Source of the DNA: Auanema rhodensis
Taxonomy: Eukaryota; Nematoda; Chromadorea; Rhabditida; Rhabditidae
DNA length: 64,000 nucleotides
Assembly (NCBI GenBank): GCA_964057225.1
Contig: CAXKVF010000097.1
Coordinates: forward strand, 38,189-102,188
Direction of reading: 5' to 3'
The notes beneath the pieces are model-generated. The model worked only from the letters and a program-made list of their open reading frames with translations. It did not search any database and had not been told where the DNA came from. Below, in pieces: positions 41,705 through 56,132 of the stretch (its first letter is position 1; the number at the start of each line of letters is the position of its first letter). The translations under genes and the position numbers were made by a program.

Positions 41705-44700
41705 AGACTAATATGGACATGGGGAATCTAATTTTGAAAACCGCATCTCTTTATCTTTCACGTGAAGCGAGTTACATACCAAGTGCACATCACGTGTACA
41801 TTTAATTAGCATAAATTAAAGTTCACGTAAATTTCAAAGTCATGGTTACCATGAAGCAATATCAATAAAAATTTGTTTTTAGACTAATATGGACATGGGG
41901 AATCTAATTTTGAAAACCGCATCTCTTTATCTTTCACGTGAAGCGAGTTACATACCAAGTGCACATCACGTGTACATTTAATTAGCATAAATTAAAGTTC
42001 ACGTAAATTTCAAAGTCATGGTTACCATGAAGCAATATCAATAAAAATTTCTTTTAGACTAATATGGACATGGGGAATCTAATTTTGAAAACCGCATCTC
42101 TTTATCTTTCACGTGAAGCGAGTTACATACCAAGTGCACATCACGTGTACATTTAATTAGCATAAATTAAAGTTCACGTAAATTTCAAAGTCATGGTTAC
42201 CATGCACCAATATCAATAAAAATTTGTTTTTAGACTAATATGGACATGGGGGATCTAATTTTGAAAACCGCATCTCTTTATCTTTCACGTGAAGCGAGTT
42301 ACATACCAAGTGCACATCACGTGTACATTTAATTAGCATAAATTAAAGTTCACGTAAATTTCAAAGTCATGGTTACCATGCACCAATATCAATAAAAATT
42401 TGTTTTTAGACTAATATGGACAGGGGGGATCTAATTTTGAAAACCGCATCTCTTTATCTTTCACGTGAAGCGAGTTACATACCAAGTGCACATCACGTGT
42501 ACATTTAATTAGCATAAATTAAAGTTCACGTAAATTTCAAAGTCATGGTTACCATGCACCAATATCAATAAAAATTTGTTTTTAGACTAATATGGACATG
42601 GGGGATCTAATTTTGAAAACCGCATCTCTTTATCTTTCACGTGAAGCGAGTTACATACCAAGTGCACATCACGTGTACATTTAATTAGCATAAATTAAAG
42701 TTCACGTAAATTTCAATGTCATGGTTACCATGAACCAATATCAATAAAAATTTGTTTTTAGACTAATATGGACATGGGGAATCTAATTTTGAAAATCGCA
42801 TCTCTTTATCTTTCACGTGAAGCGAGTTACATACCAAGTGCACATCACGTGTACATTTAATTAGCATAAATTAAAGTTCACGTAAATTTCAAAGTCATGG
42901 TTACCATGCACCAATATCAATAAAAATTTGTTTTTAGTTTAATATGGACATGGGGAATCTAATTTTGAAAACCGCATCTCTTCATCTTTCACGTGAAGCG
43001 AGTTACATACCAAGTGCACATCACGTGTACATTTAATTAGCATAAATTAAAGTTCACGTAAATTTCAAAGTCATGGTTACCATGAACCAATATCAATAAA
43101 AATTTGTTTTTAGACTAATATGGACATGGGGAATCTAATTTTGAAAACCGTATCTCTTTATCTTTCACGTGAAGCGAGTTACATACCAAGTGCACATCAC
43201 GTGTACATTTAATTAGCATAAATTAAAGTTCACGTAAATTTCAAAGTCATGGTTACCATGCACCAATATCAATAAAAATTTGTTTTTAGACTAATATGGA
43301 CAGGGGGGATCTAATTTTGAAAACCGCATCTCTTTATCTTTCACGTGAAGCGAGTTACATACCAAGTGCACATCACGTGTACATTTAATTAGCATAAATT
43401 AAAGTTCACGTAAATTTCAAAGTCATGGTTACCATGCACCAATATCAATAAAAATTTGTTTTTAGACTAATATGGACATGGGGGATCTAATTTTGAAAAC
43501 CGCATCTCTTTATCTTTCACGTGAAGCGAGTTACATACCAAGTGCACATCACGTGTACATTTAATTAGCATAAATTAAAGTTCACGTAAATTTCAAAGTC
43601 ATGGTTACCATGAACCAATATCAATAAAAATTTGTTTTTAGACTAATATGGACATGGGGAATCTAATTTTGAAAACCGCATCTCTTTATCTTTCACGTGA
43701 AGCGAGTTACATACCAAGTGCACATCACGTGTACATTTAATTAGCATAAATTAAAGTTCACGTAAATTTCAAAGTCATGGTTACCATGAAGCAATATCAA
43801 TAAAAATTTGTTTTTAGACTAATATGGACATGGGGAATCTAATTTTGAAAACCGCATCTCTTTATCTTTCACGTGAAGCGAGTTACATACCAAGTGCACA
43901 TCACGTGTACATTTAATTAGCATAAATTAAAGTTCACGTAAATTTCAAAGTCATGGTTACCATGAAGCAATATCAATAAAAATTTCTTTTAGACTAATAT
44001 GGACATGGGGAATCTAATTTTGAAAACCGCATCTCTTTATCTTTCACGTGAAGCGAGTTACATACCAAGTGCACATCACGTGTACATTTAATTAGCATAA
44101 ATTAAAGTTCACGTAAATTTCAAAGTCATGGTTACCATGCACCAATATCAATAAAAATTTGTTTTTAGACTAATATGGACATGGGGGATCTAATTTTGAA
44201 AACCGCATCTCTTTATCTTTCACGTGAAGCGAGTTACATACCAAGTGCACATCACGTGTACATTTAATTAGCATAAATTAAAGTTCACGTAAATTTCAAA
44301 GTCATGGTTACCATGCACCAATATCAATAAAAATTTGTTTTTAGACTAATATGGACAGGGGGGATCTAATTTTGAAAACCGCATCTCTTTATCTTTCACG
44401 TGAAGCGAGTTACATACCAAGTGCACATCACGTGTACATTTAATTAGCATAAATTAAAGTTCACGTAAATTTCAAAGTCATGGTTACCATGCACCAATAT
44501 CAATAAAAATTTGTTTTTAGACTAATATGGACATGGGGGATCTAATTTTGAAAACCGCATCTCTTTATCTTTCACGTGAAGCGAGTTACATACCAAGTGC
44601 ACATCACGTGTACATTTAATTAGCATAAATTAAAGTTCACGTAAATTTCAATGTCATGGTTACCATGAACCAATATCAATAAAAATTTGTTTTTAGACTA

Positions 44701-45222
44701 ATATGGACATGGGGAATCTAATTTTGAAAATCGCATCTCTTTATCTTTCACGTGAAGCGAGTTACATACCAAGTGCACATCACGTGTACATTTAATTAGC
44801 ATAAATTAAAGTTCACGTAAATTTCAAAGTCATGGTTACCATGCACCAATATCAATAAAAATTTGTTTTTAGTTTAATATGGACATGGGGAATCTAATTT
44901 TGAAAACCGCATCTCTTCATCTTTCACGTGAAGCGAGTTACATACCAAGTGCACATCACGTGTACATTTAATTAGCATAAATTAAAGTTCACGTAAATTT
45001 CAAAGTCATGGTTACCATGAACCAATATCAATAAAAATTTGTTTTTAGACTAATATGGACATGGGGAATCTAATTTTGAAAACCGTATCTCTTTATCTTT
45101 CACGTGAAGCGAGTTACATACCAAGTGCACATCACGTGTACATTTAATTAGCATAAATTAAAGTTCACGTAAATTTCAAAGTCATGGTTACCATGCACCA
45201 ATATCAATAAAAATTTGTTTTT
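41705..45222. repeat. 11-monomer duplication (1935-bp step)
   Basis: Nine monomers starting at 41705 match nine starting at 43640: plain G, G with the 175-bp tail, plain C, GGGGGATC C (42232 and 44167), GGACAGGGGGG C (42408, 44343), GGGGGATC/CAATGTC A, AATCGC C, TTTAATATGG/CTTCATC A and GTATCTC C. The step is eleven monomers minus one base, because one 175-bp unit lies in each period. The rare AATCGC change (about 42794 and 44729) in both copies supports direct duplication. Confidence 0.75.
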
Positions 45223-45398
45223 AAACTAATATGGACATGGGGAATCTAATTTTGAAAACCGCATCTCTTTATCTTTCACGTGAAGCGAGTTACATACCAA
45301 GTGCACATCACGTGTACATTTAATTAGCATAAATTAAAGTTCACGTAAATTTCAAAGTCATGGTTACCATGCACCAATATCAATAAAAATTTGTTTTT

Positions 45399-45926
45399 AA
45401 ACTAATATGGACATGGGGAATCTAAATTTGAAAACCGCATCTCTTTATCTTTCACGTGAAGCGAGTTACATACCAAGTGCACATCACGTGTACATTTAAT
45501 TAGCATAAATTAAAGTTCACGTAAATTTCAAAGTCATGGTTACCATGAAGCAATATCAATAAAAATTTGTTTTTAAACTAATATGGACATGGGGAATCTA
45601 ATTTTGAAAACCGCATCTCTTTATCTTTCACATGAAGCGAGTTACATACCAAGTGCACATCACGTGTACATTTAATTAGCATAAATTAAAGTTCACGTAA
45701 ATTTCAAAGTCATGGTTACCATGAAGCAATATCAATAAAAATTTGTTTTTAGACTAATATGGACATGGGGAATCTAATTTTGAAAACCGCATCTCTTTAT
45801 CTTTCACATGAAGCGAGTTACATACCAAGTGCACATCACGTATACATTTAATTAGCATAAATTAAAGTTCACGTAAATTTCAAAGTCATGGTTACCATGC
45901 ACCAATATCAATAAAAATTTGTTTTT
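45399..45926. repeat. Marker trimer, fifth copy
   Basis: It has the same form as the fourth copy (GTATAC change at 45842, normal CATCACG), 40 monomers further on. It is the last occurrence in the window. Confidence 0.78.
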
Positions 45927-46454
45927 AGACTAATATGGACATGGGGAATCTAATTTTGAAAACCGCATCTCTTTATCTTTCACGTGAAGCGAGTTACATA
46001 CCAAGTGCACATCACGTGTACATTTAATTAGCATAAATTAAAGTTCACGTAAATTTCAAAGTCATGGTTACCATGAACCAATATCAATAAAAATTTGTTT
46101 TTAGACTAATATGGACATGGGGAATCTAATTTTGAAAACCGCATCTCTTTATCTTTCACGTGAAGCGAGTTACATACCAAGTGCACATCACGTGTACATT
46201 TAATTAGCATAAATTAAAGTTCACGTAAATTTCAAAGTCATGGTTACCATGAACCAATATCAATAAAAATTTGTTTTTAGACTAATATGGACATGGGGAA
46301 TCTAATTTTGAAAACCGCATCTCTTTATCTTTCACGTGAAGCGAGTTACATACCAAGTGCACATCACGTGTACATTTAATTAGCATAAATTAAAGTTCAC
46401 GTAAATTTCAAAGTCATGGTTACCATGAAGCAATATCAATAAAAATTTGTTTTT

Positions 46455-48916
46455 AGACTAATATGGACATGGGGAATCTAATTTTGAAAACCGCATCTCT
46501 TTATCTTTCACGTGAAGCGAGTTACATACCAAGTGCACATCACGTGTACATTTAATTAGCATAAATTAAAGTTCACGTAAATTTCAAAGTCATGGTTACC
46601 ATGAAGCAATATCAATAAAAATTTCTTTTAGACTAATATGGACATGGGGAATCTAATTTTGAAAACCGCACCTCTTTATCTTTCACGTGAAGCGAGTTAC
46701 ATACCAAGTGCACATCACGTGTACATTTAATTAGCATAAATTAAAGTTCACGTAAATTTCAAAGTCATGGTTACCATGAACCAATATCGATAAAAATTTG
46801 TTTTTAGACTAATATGGACATGGGAAATCTAATTTTGAAAACCGCATCTCTTTATCTTTCACGTGAAGCGAGTTACATACCAAGTGCACATCACGTGTAC
46901 ATTTAATTAGCATAAATTAAAGTTCACGTAAATTTCAAAGTCATGGTTACCATGAAGCAATATCAATAAAAATTTGTTTTTAGACTAATATGGACATGGG
47001 GAATCTAATTTTGAAAACCGCATCTCTTTATCTTTCACGTGAAGCGAGTTACATACCAAGTGCACATCACGTGTACATTTAATTAGCATAAATTAAAGTT
47101 CACGTAAATTTCAAAGTCATGGTTACCATGCACCAATATCAATAAAAATTTGTTTTTAGACTAATATGGACATGGGGGATCTAATTTTGAAAACCGCATC
47201 TCTTTATCTTTCACGTGAAGCGAGTTACATACCAAGTGCACATCACGTGTACATTTAATTAGCATAAATTAAAGTTCACGTAAATTTCAAAGTCATGGTT
47301 ACCATGCACCAATATCAATAAAAATTTGTTTTTAGACTAATATGGACATGGGGGATCTAATTTTGAAAACCGCATCTCTTTATCTTTCACGTGAAGCGAG
47401 TTACATACCAAGTGCACATCACGTGTACATTTAATTAGCATAAATTAAAGTTCACGTAAATTTCAAAGTCATGGTTACCATGAACCAATATCAATAAAAA
47501 TTTGTTTTTAGACTAATATGGACATGGGGAATCTAATTTTGAAAACCGCATCTCTTTATCTTTCACGTGAAGCGAGTTACATACCAAGTGCACATCACGT
47601 GTACATTTAATTAGCATAAATTAAAGTTCACGTAAATTTCAAAGTCATGGTTACCATGAACCAATATCAATAAAAATTTGTTTTTAGACTAATATGGACA
47701 TGGGGAATCTAATTTTGAAAACCGCATCTCTTTATCTTTCACGTGAAGCGAGTTACATACCAAGTGCACATCACGTGTACATTTAATTAGCATAAATTAA
47801 AGTTCACGTAAATTTCAAAGTCATGGTTACCATGAAGCAATATCAATAAAAATTTGTTTTTAGACTAATATGGACATGGGGAATCTAATTTTGAAAACCG
47901 CATCTCTTTATCTTTCACGTGAAGCGAGTTACATACCAAGTGCACATCACGTGTACATTTAATTAGCATAAATTAAAGTTCACGTAAATTTCAAAGTCAT
48001 GGTTACCATGAAGCAATATCAATAAAAATTTCTTTTAGACTAATATGGACATGGGGAATCTAATTTTGAAAACCGCACCTCTTTATCTTTCACGTGAAGC
48101 GAGTTACATACCAAGTGCACATCACGTGTACATTTAATTAGCATAAATTAAAGTTCACGTAAATTTCAAAGTCATGGTTACCATGAACCAATATCGATAA
48201 AAATTTGTTTTTAGACTAATATGGACATGGGAAATCTAATTTTGAAAACCGCATCTCTTTATCTTTCACGTGAAGCGAGTTACATACCAAGTGCACATCA
48301 CGTGTACATTTAATTAGCATAAATTAAAGTTCACGTAAATTTCAAAGTCATGGTTACCATGAAGCAATATCAATAAAAATTTGTTTTTAGACTAATATGG
48401 ACATGGGGAATCTAATTTTGAAAACCGCATCTCTTTATCTTTCACGTGAAGCGAGTTACATACCAAGTGCACATCACGTGTACATTTAATTAGCATAAAT
48501 TAAAGTTCACGTAAATTTCAAAGTCATGGTTACCATGCACCAATATCAATAAAAATTTGTTTTTAGACTAATATGGACATGGGGGATCTAATTTTGAAAA
48601 CCGCATCTCTTTATCTTTCACGTGAAGCGAGTTACATACCAAGTGCACATCACGTGTACATTTAATTAGCATAAATTAAAGTTCACGTAAATTTCAAAGT
48701 CATGGTTACCATGCACCAATATCAATAAAAATTTGTTTTTAGACTAATATGGACATGGGGGATCTAATTTTGAAAACCGCATCTCTTTATCTTTCACGTG
48801 AAGCGAGTTACATACCAAGTGCACATCACGTGTACATTTAATTAGCATAAATTAAAGTTCACGTAAATTTCAATGTCATGGTTACCATGAACCAATATCA
48901 ATAAAAATTTGTTTTT
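46455..48916. repeat. 8-monomer duplication (1407-bp step)
   Basis: The double marker GCACCTC plus ATCGATAAA occurs in only two monomers of the window (starts 46630 and 48037). Each follows a 175-bp class G monomer and is followed by GGGAAATC (G), plain (C), GGGGGATC (C) and GGGGGATC (A). The step is eight monomers minus one base. The fifth monomer differs: CAATGTC is present only in the right copy (about 48873). The arrangement diverges after 48916. Confidence 0.78.
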
Positions 48917-51900
48917 AGACTAATATGGACATGGGGAATCTAATTTTGAAAACCGCATCTCTTTATCTTTCACGTGAAGCGAGTTACATACCAAGTGCAC
49001 ATCACGTGTACATTTAATTAGCATAAATTAAAGTTCACGTAAATTTCAAAGTCATGGTTACCATGCACCAATATCAATAAAAATTTGTTTTTAGACTAAT
49101 ATGGACATGGGGAATCTAATTTTGAAAACCGCATCTCTTCATCTTTCACGTGAAGCGAGTTACATACCAAGTGCACATCACGTGTACATTTAATTAGCAT
49201 AAATTAAAGTTCACGTAAATTTCAAAGTCATGGTTACCATGCACCAATATCAATAAAAATTTGTTTTTAGACTAATATGGACATGGGGAATCTAATTTTG
49301 AAAACCGCATCTCTTTATCTTTCACGTGAAGCGAGTTACATACCAAGTGCACATCACGTGTACATTTAATTAGCATAAATTAAAGTTCACGTAAATTTCA
49401 AAGTCATGGTTACCATGAACCAATATCAATAAAAATTTGTTTTTAGACTAATATGGACATGGGGAATCTAATTTTGAAAACCGCATCTCTTTATCTTTCA
49501 CGTGAAGCGAGTTACATACCAAGTGCACATCACGTGTACATTTAATTAGCATAAATTAAAGTTCACGTAAATTTCAAAGTCATGGTTACCATGAACCAAT
49601 ATCAATAAAAATTTGTTTTTAGACTAATATGGACATGGGGAATCTAATTTTGAAAACCGCATCTCTTTATCTTTCACGTGAAGCGAGTTACATACCAAGT
49701 GCACATCACGTGTACATTTAATTAGCATAAATTAAAGTTCACGTAAATTTCAAAGTCATGGTTACCATGCACCAATATCAATAAAAATTTGTTTTTAAAC
49801 TAATATGGACATGGGGAATCTAATTTTGAAAACCGCATCTCTTTATCTTTCACGTGAAGCGAGTTACATACCAAGTGCACATCACGTGTACATTTAATTA
49901 GCATAAATTAAAGTTCACGTAAATTTCAAAGTCATGGTTACCATGCACCAATATCAATAAAAATTTGTTTTTAAACTAATATGGACATGGGGAATCTAAT
50001 TTTGAAAACCGCATCTCTTTATCTTTCACGTGAAGCGAGTTACATACCAAGTGCACATCACGTGTACATTTAATTAGCATAAATTAAAGTTCACGTAAAT
50101 TTCAAAGTCATAGTTACCATGCACCAATATCAATAAAAATTTGTTTTTAGACTAATATGGACATGGGGAATCTAATTTTGAAAACCGCATCTCTTCATCT
50201 TTCACGTGAAGCGAGTTACATACCAAGTGCACATCACGTGTACATTTAATTAGCATAAATTAAAGTTCACGTAAATTTCAAAGTCATGGTTACCATGCAC
50301 CAATATCAATAAAAATTTGTTTTTAGACTAATATGGACATGGGGAATCTAATTTTGAAAACCGCATCTCTTTATCTTTCACGTGAAGCGAGTTACATACC
50401 AAGTGCACATCACGTGTACATTTAATTAGCATAAATTAAAGTTCACGTAAATTTCAAAGTCATGGTTACCATGAACCAATATCAATAAAAATTTGTTTTT
50501 AGACTAATATGGACATGGGGAATCTAATTTTGAAAACCGCATCTCTTTATCTTTCACGTGAAGCGAGTTACATACCAAGTGCACATCACGTGTACATTTA
50601 ATTAGCATAAATTAAAGTTCACGTAACTTTCAAAGTCATGGTTACCATGCACCAATATCAATAAAAATTTGTTTTTAGACTAATATGGACATGGGGAATC
50701 TAATTTTGAAAACCGCATCTCTTTATCTTTCACGTGAAGCGAGTTACATACCAAGTGCACATCACGTGTACATTTAATTAGCATAAATTAAAGTTCACGT
50801 AAATTTCAAAGTCATGGTTACCATGAACCAATATCAATAAAAATTTGTTTTTAGACTAATATGGACATGGGGAATCTAATTTTGAAAACCGCATCTCTTT
50901 ATCTTTCACGTGAAGCGAGTTACATACCAAGTGCACATCACGTGTACATTTAATTAGCATAAATTAAAGTTCACGTAAATTTCAAAGTCATGGTTACCAT
51001 GCACCAATATCAATAAAAATTTGTTTTTAAACTAATATGGACATGGGGAATCTAATTTTGAAAACCGCATCTCTTTATCTTTCACGTGAAGCGAGTTACA
51101 TACCAAGTGCACATCACGTGTACATTTAATTAGCATAAATTAAAGTTCACGTAAATTTCAAAGTCATAGTTACCATGCACCAATATCAATAAAAATTTGT
51201 TTTTAGACTAATATGGACATGGGGAATCTAATTTTGAAAACCGCATCTCTTTATCTTTCACGTGAAGCGAGTTACATACCAAGTGCACATCACGTGTACA
51301 TTTAATTAGCATAAATTAAAGTTCACGTAAATTTCAAAGTCATGGTTACCATGAACCAATATCAATAAAAATTTGTTTTTAGACTAATATGGACATGGGG
51401 AATCTAATTTTGAAAACCGCATCTCTTTATCTTTCACGTGAAGCGAGTTACATACCAAGTGCACATCACGTGTACATTTAATTAGCATAAATTAAAGTTC
51501 ACGTAAATTTCAAAGTCATGGTTACCATGCACCAATATCAATAAAAATTTGTTTTTAAACTAATATGGACATGGGGAATCTAATTTTGAAAACCGCATCT
51601 CTTTATCTTTCACGTGAAGCGAGTTACATACCAAGTGCACATCACGTGTACATTTAATTAGCATAAATTAAAGTTCACGTAAATTTCAAAGTCATGGTTA
51701 CCATGCACCAATATCAATAAAAATTTGTTTTTAAACTAATATGGACATGGGGAATCTAATTTTGAAAACCGCATCTCTTTATCTTTCACGTGAAGCGAGT
51801 TACATACCAAGTGCACATCACGTGTACATTTAATTAGCATAAATTAAAGTTCACGTAAATTTCAAAGTCATAGTTACCATGCACCAATATCAATAAAAAT

Positions 51901-52612
51901 TTGTTTTTAGACTAATATGGACATGGGGAATCTAATTTTGAAAACCGCATCTCTTCATCTTTCACGTGAAGCGAGTTACATACCAAGTGCACATCACGTG
52001 TACATTTAATTAGCATAAATTAAAGTTCACGTAAATTTCAAAGTCATGGTTACCATGCACCAATATCAATAAAAATTTGTTTTTAGACTAATATGGACAT
52101 GGGGAATCTAATTTTGAAAACCGCATCTCTTTATCTTTCACGTGAAGCGAGTTACATACCAAGTGCACATCACGTGTACATTTAATTAGCATAAATTAAA
52201 GTTCACGTAAATTTCAAAGTCATGGTTACCATGCACCAATATCAATAAAAATTTGTTTTTAGACTAATATGGACATGGGGAATCTAATTTTGAAAACCGC
52301 ATCTCTTTATCTTTCACGTGAAGCGAGTTACATACCAAGTGCACATCACGTGTACATTTAATTAGCATAAATTAAAGTTCACGTAAATTTCAAAGTCATG
52401 GTTACCATGAACCAATATCAATAAAAATTTGTTTTTAGACTAATATGGACATGGGGAATCTAATTTTGAAAACCGCATCTCTTTATCTTTCACGTGAAGC
52501 GAGTTACATACCAAGTGCACATCACGTGTACATTTAATTAGCATAAATTAAAGTTCACGTAAATTTCAAAGTCATGGTTACCATGAACCAATATCAATAA
52601 AAATTTGTTTTT
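48917..52612. repeat. C-rich stretch of 21 monomers with a 10-monomer spaced repeat
   Basis: Only class A and C monomers occur. The series A, C, AAACTAAT (C), AAACTAAT with TAGTTACC (C), CTTCATC (C) starts at 49445 and again at 51205, 1760 bases (ten monomers) apart; TAGTTACC alone also occurs at 51168. The set CTTCATC C, plain A, ACGTAACTTT C, plain A, plain C at about 50149-51028 repeats the order seen near 40649-41528, 54 monomers earlier, so this stretch still derives partly from the zone to its left. Confidence 0.68.
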
Positions 52613-53844
52613 AGACTAATATGGACATGGGGAATCTAATTTTGAAAACCGCATCTCTTTATCTTTCACGTGAAGCGAGTTACATACCAAGTGCACATCA
52701 CGTGTACATTTAATTAGCATAAATTAAAGTTCACGTAAATTTCAAAGTCATGGTTACCATGCACCAATATCAATAAAAATTTGTTTTTAGACTAATATGG
52801 ACATGGGGAATCTAATTTTGAAAACCGCATCTCCTTATCTTTCACGTGAAGCGAGTTACATACCAAGTGCACATCACGTGTACATTTAATTAGCATAAAT
52901 TAAAGTTCACGTAAATTTCAAAGTCATGGTTACCATGCACCAATATCAATAAAAATTTGTTTTTAGACTAATATGGACATGGGGAATCTAATTTTGAAAA
53001 CCGCATCTCTTCATCTTTCACGTGAAGCGAGTTACATACCAAGTGCACATCACGTGTACATTTAATTAGCATAAATTAAAGTTCACGTAAATTTCAAAGT
53101 CATGGTTACCATGCACCAATATCAATAAAAATTTGTTTTTAGACTAATATGGACATGGGGAATCTAATTTTGAAAACCGCATCTCTTTATCTTTCACGTG
53201 AAGCGAGTTACATACCAAGTGCACATCACGTGTACATTTAATTAGCATAAATTAAAGTTCACGTAAATTTCAAAGTCATGGTTACCATGCACCAATGTCA
53301 ATAAAAATTTGTTTTTAGACTAATATGGACATGGGGAATCTAATTTTGAAAACCGCATCTCTTCATCTTTCACGTGAAGCGAGTTACATACCAAGTGCAC
53401 ATCACGTGTACATTTAATTAGCATAAATTAAAGTTCACGTAAATTTCAAAGTCATGGTTACCATGCACCAATATCAATAAAAATTTGTTTTTAGACTAAT
53501 ATGGACATGGGGAATCTAATTTTGAAAACCGCATCTCTTCATCTTTCACGTGAAGCGAGTTACATACCAAGTGCACATCACGTGTACATTTAATTAGCAT
53601 AAATTAAAGTTCACGTAAATTTCAAAGTCATGGTTACCATGCACAAATATCAATAAAAATTTGTTTTTAGACTAATATGGACATGGGGAATCTAATTTTG
53701 AAAACCGCATCTCTTTATCTTTCACGTGAAGCGAGTTCCATACCAAGTGCACATCACGTGTACATTTAATTAGCATAAATTAAAGTTCACGTAACTTTCA
53801 AAGTCATGGTTACCATGAACCAATATCAATAAAAATTTGTTTTT

Positions 53845-55076
53845 AGACTAATATGGACATGGGGAATCTAATTTTGAAAACCGCATCTCTTTATCTTTCA
53901 CGTGAAGCGAGTTACATACCAAGTGCCCATCACGTGTACATTTAATTAGCATAAATTAAAGTTCACGTAAATTTCAAAGTCATGGTTACCATGCACCAAT
54001 ATCAATAAAAATTTGTTTTTAGACTAATATGGACATGGGGAATCTAATTTTGAAAACCGCATCTCGTTATCTTTCACGTGAAGCGAGTTACATACCAAGT
54101 GCACATCACGTGTACATTTAATTAGCATAAATTAAAGTTCACGTAAATTTCAAAGTCATGGTTACCATGCACCAATATTAATAAAAATTTGTTTTTAGAC
54201 TAATATGGACATGGGGAATCTAATTTTGAAAACCGCATCTCTTTATCTTTCACGTGAAGCGAGTTACATACCAAGTGCACATCACGTGTACATTTAATTA
54301 GCATAAATTAAAGTTCACGTAAATTTCAAAGTCATGGTTACCATGCACCAATGTCAATAAAAATTTGTTTTTAGACTAATATGGACATGGGGAATCTAAT
54401 TTTGAAAACCGCATCTCTTCATCTTTCACGTGAAGCGAGTTACATACCAAGTGCACATCACGTGTACATTTAATTAGCATAAATTAAAGTTCACGTAAAT
54501 TTCAAAGTCATGGTTACCATGCACCAATATCAATAAAAATTTGTTTTTAGACTAATATGGACATGGGGAATCTAATTTTGAAAACCGCATCTCTTCATCT
54601 TTCACGTGAAGCGAGTTACATACCAAGTGCACATCACGTGTACATTTAATTAGCATAAATTAAAGTTCACGTAAATTTCAAAGTCATGGTTACCATGCAC
54701 CAATATCAATAAAAATTTGTTTTTAGACTAATATGGACATGGGGAATCTAATTTTGAAAACCGCATCTCTTTATCTTTCACGTGAAGCGAGTTACATACC
54801 AAGTGCACATCACGTGTACATTTAATTAGCATAAATTAAAGTTCACGTAAATTTCAAAGTCATGGTTACCATGCACCAATGTCAATAAAAATTTGTTTTT
54901 AGACTAATATGGACATGGGGAATCTAATTTTGAAAACCGCATCTCTTTATCTTTCACGTGAAGCGAGTTACATACCAAGTGCACATCACGTGTACATTTA
55001 ATTAGCATAAATTAAAGTTCACGTAACTTTCAAAGTCATGGTTACCATGAACCAATATCAATAAAAATTTGTTTTT
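53845..55076. repeat. 7-monomer unit of the right-hand family, copy 1
   Basis: It runs from the GCCCAT monomer to the ACGTAACTTT class A monomer. It is the clearest basic unit of the right-hand zone, and the 13-monomer repeat is two such units with one monomer lost. Confidence 0.7.
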
Positions 55077-56132
55077 AGACTAATATGGACATGGGGAATC
55101 TAATTTTGAAAACCGCATCTCTTTATCTTTCACGTGAAGCGAGTTACATACCAAGTGCCCATCACGTGTACATTTAATTAGCATAAATTAAAGTTCACGT
55201 TAATTTCAAAGTCATGGTTACCATGCACCAATATCAATAAAAATTTGTTTTTAGACTAATATGGACATGGGGAATCTAATTTTGAAAACCGCATCTCTTC
55301 ATCTTTCACGTGAAGCGAGTTACATACCAAGTGCACATCACGTGTACATTTAATTAGCATAAATTAAAGTTCACGTAAATTTCAAAGTCATGGTTACCAT
55401 GCACCAATATCAATAAAAATTTGTTTTTAGACTAATATGGACATGGGGAATCTAATTTTGAAAACCGCATCTCTTTATCTTTCACGTGAAGCGAGTTACA
55501 TACCAAGTGCACATCACGTGTACATTTAATTAGCATAAATTAAAGTTCACGTAAATTTCAAAGTCATGGTTACCATGCACCAATGTCAATAAAAATTTGT
55601 TTTTAGACTAATATGGACATGGGGAATCTAATTTTGAAAACCGCATCTCTTCATCTTTCACGTGAAGCGAGTTACATACCAAGTGCACATCACGTGTACA
55701 TTTAATTAGCATAAATTAAAGTTCACGTAAATTTCAAAGTCATGGTTACCATGCACCAATATCAATAAAAATTTGTTTTTAGACTAATATGGACATGGGG
55801 AATCTAATTTTGAAAACCGCATCTCTTCATCTTTCACGTGAAGCGAGTTACATACCAAGTGCACATCACGTGTACATTTAATTAGCATAAATTAAAGTTC
55901 ACGTAAATTTCAAAGTCATGGTTACCATGCACAAATATCAATAAAAATTTGTTTTTAGACTAATATGGACATGGGGAATCTAATTTTGAAAACCGCATCT
56001 CTTTATCTTTCACGTGAAGCGAGTTCCATACCAAGTGCACATCACGTGTACATTTAATTAGCATAAATTAAAGTTCACGTAACTTTCAAAGTCATGGTTA
56101 CCATGAACCAATATCAATAAAAATTTGTTTTT

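Larger units (their letters stand above)
29739..48916. repeat. Shuffled derivatives of the long superunit
   Basis: About 109 monomers reuse the markers of the superunit (GTATCTC, AAACTAAT, CACATG, GTATAC, GGGAAATC, GGGGGATC, CAATGTC, GGACAGGGGGG, TTTAATATGG, 175-bp monomers) in changed order and spacing. The marker trimer recurs at 30-, 46- and 40-monomer steps. Nested duplications of 7, 11 and 8 monomers are listed separately. New markers are ACGTAACTTT (35496, 41127) and CAATGAAAA (about 41339), both of which reappear further right. The internal boundaries of any ancestral unit are uncertain. Confidence 0.7.
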
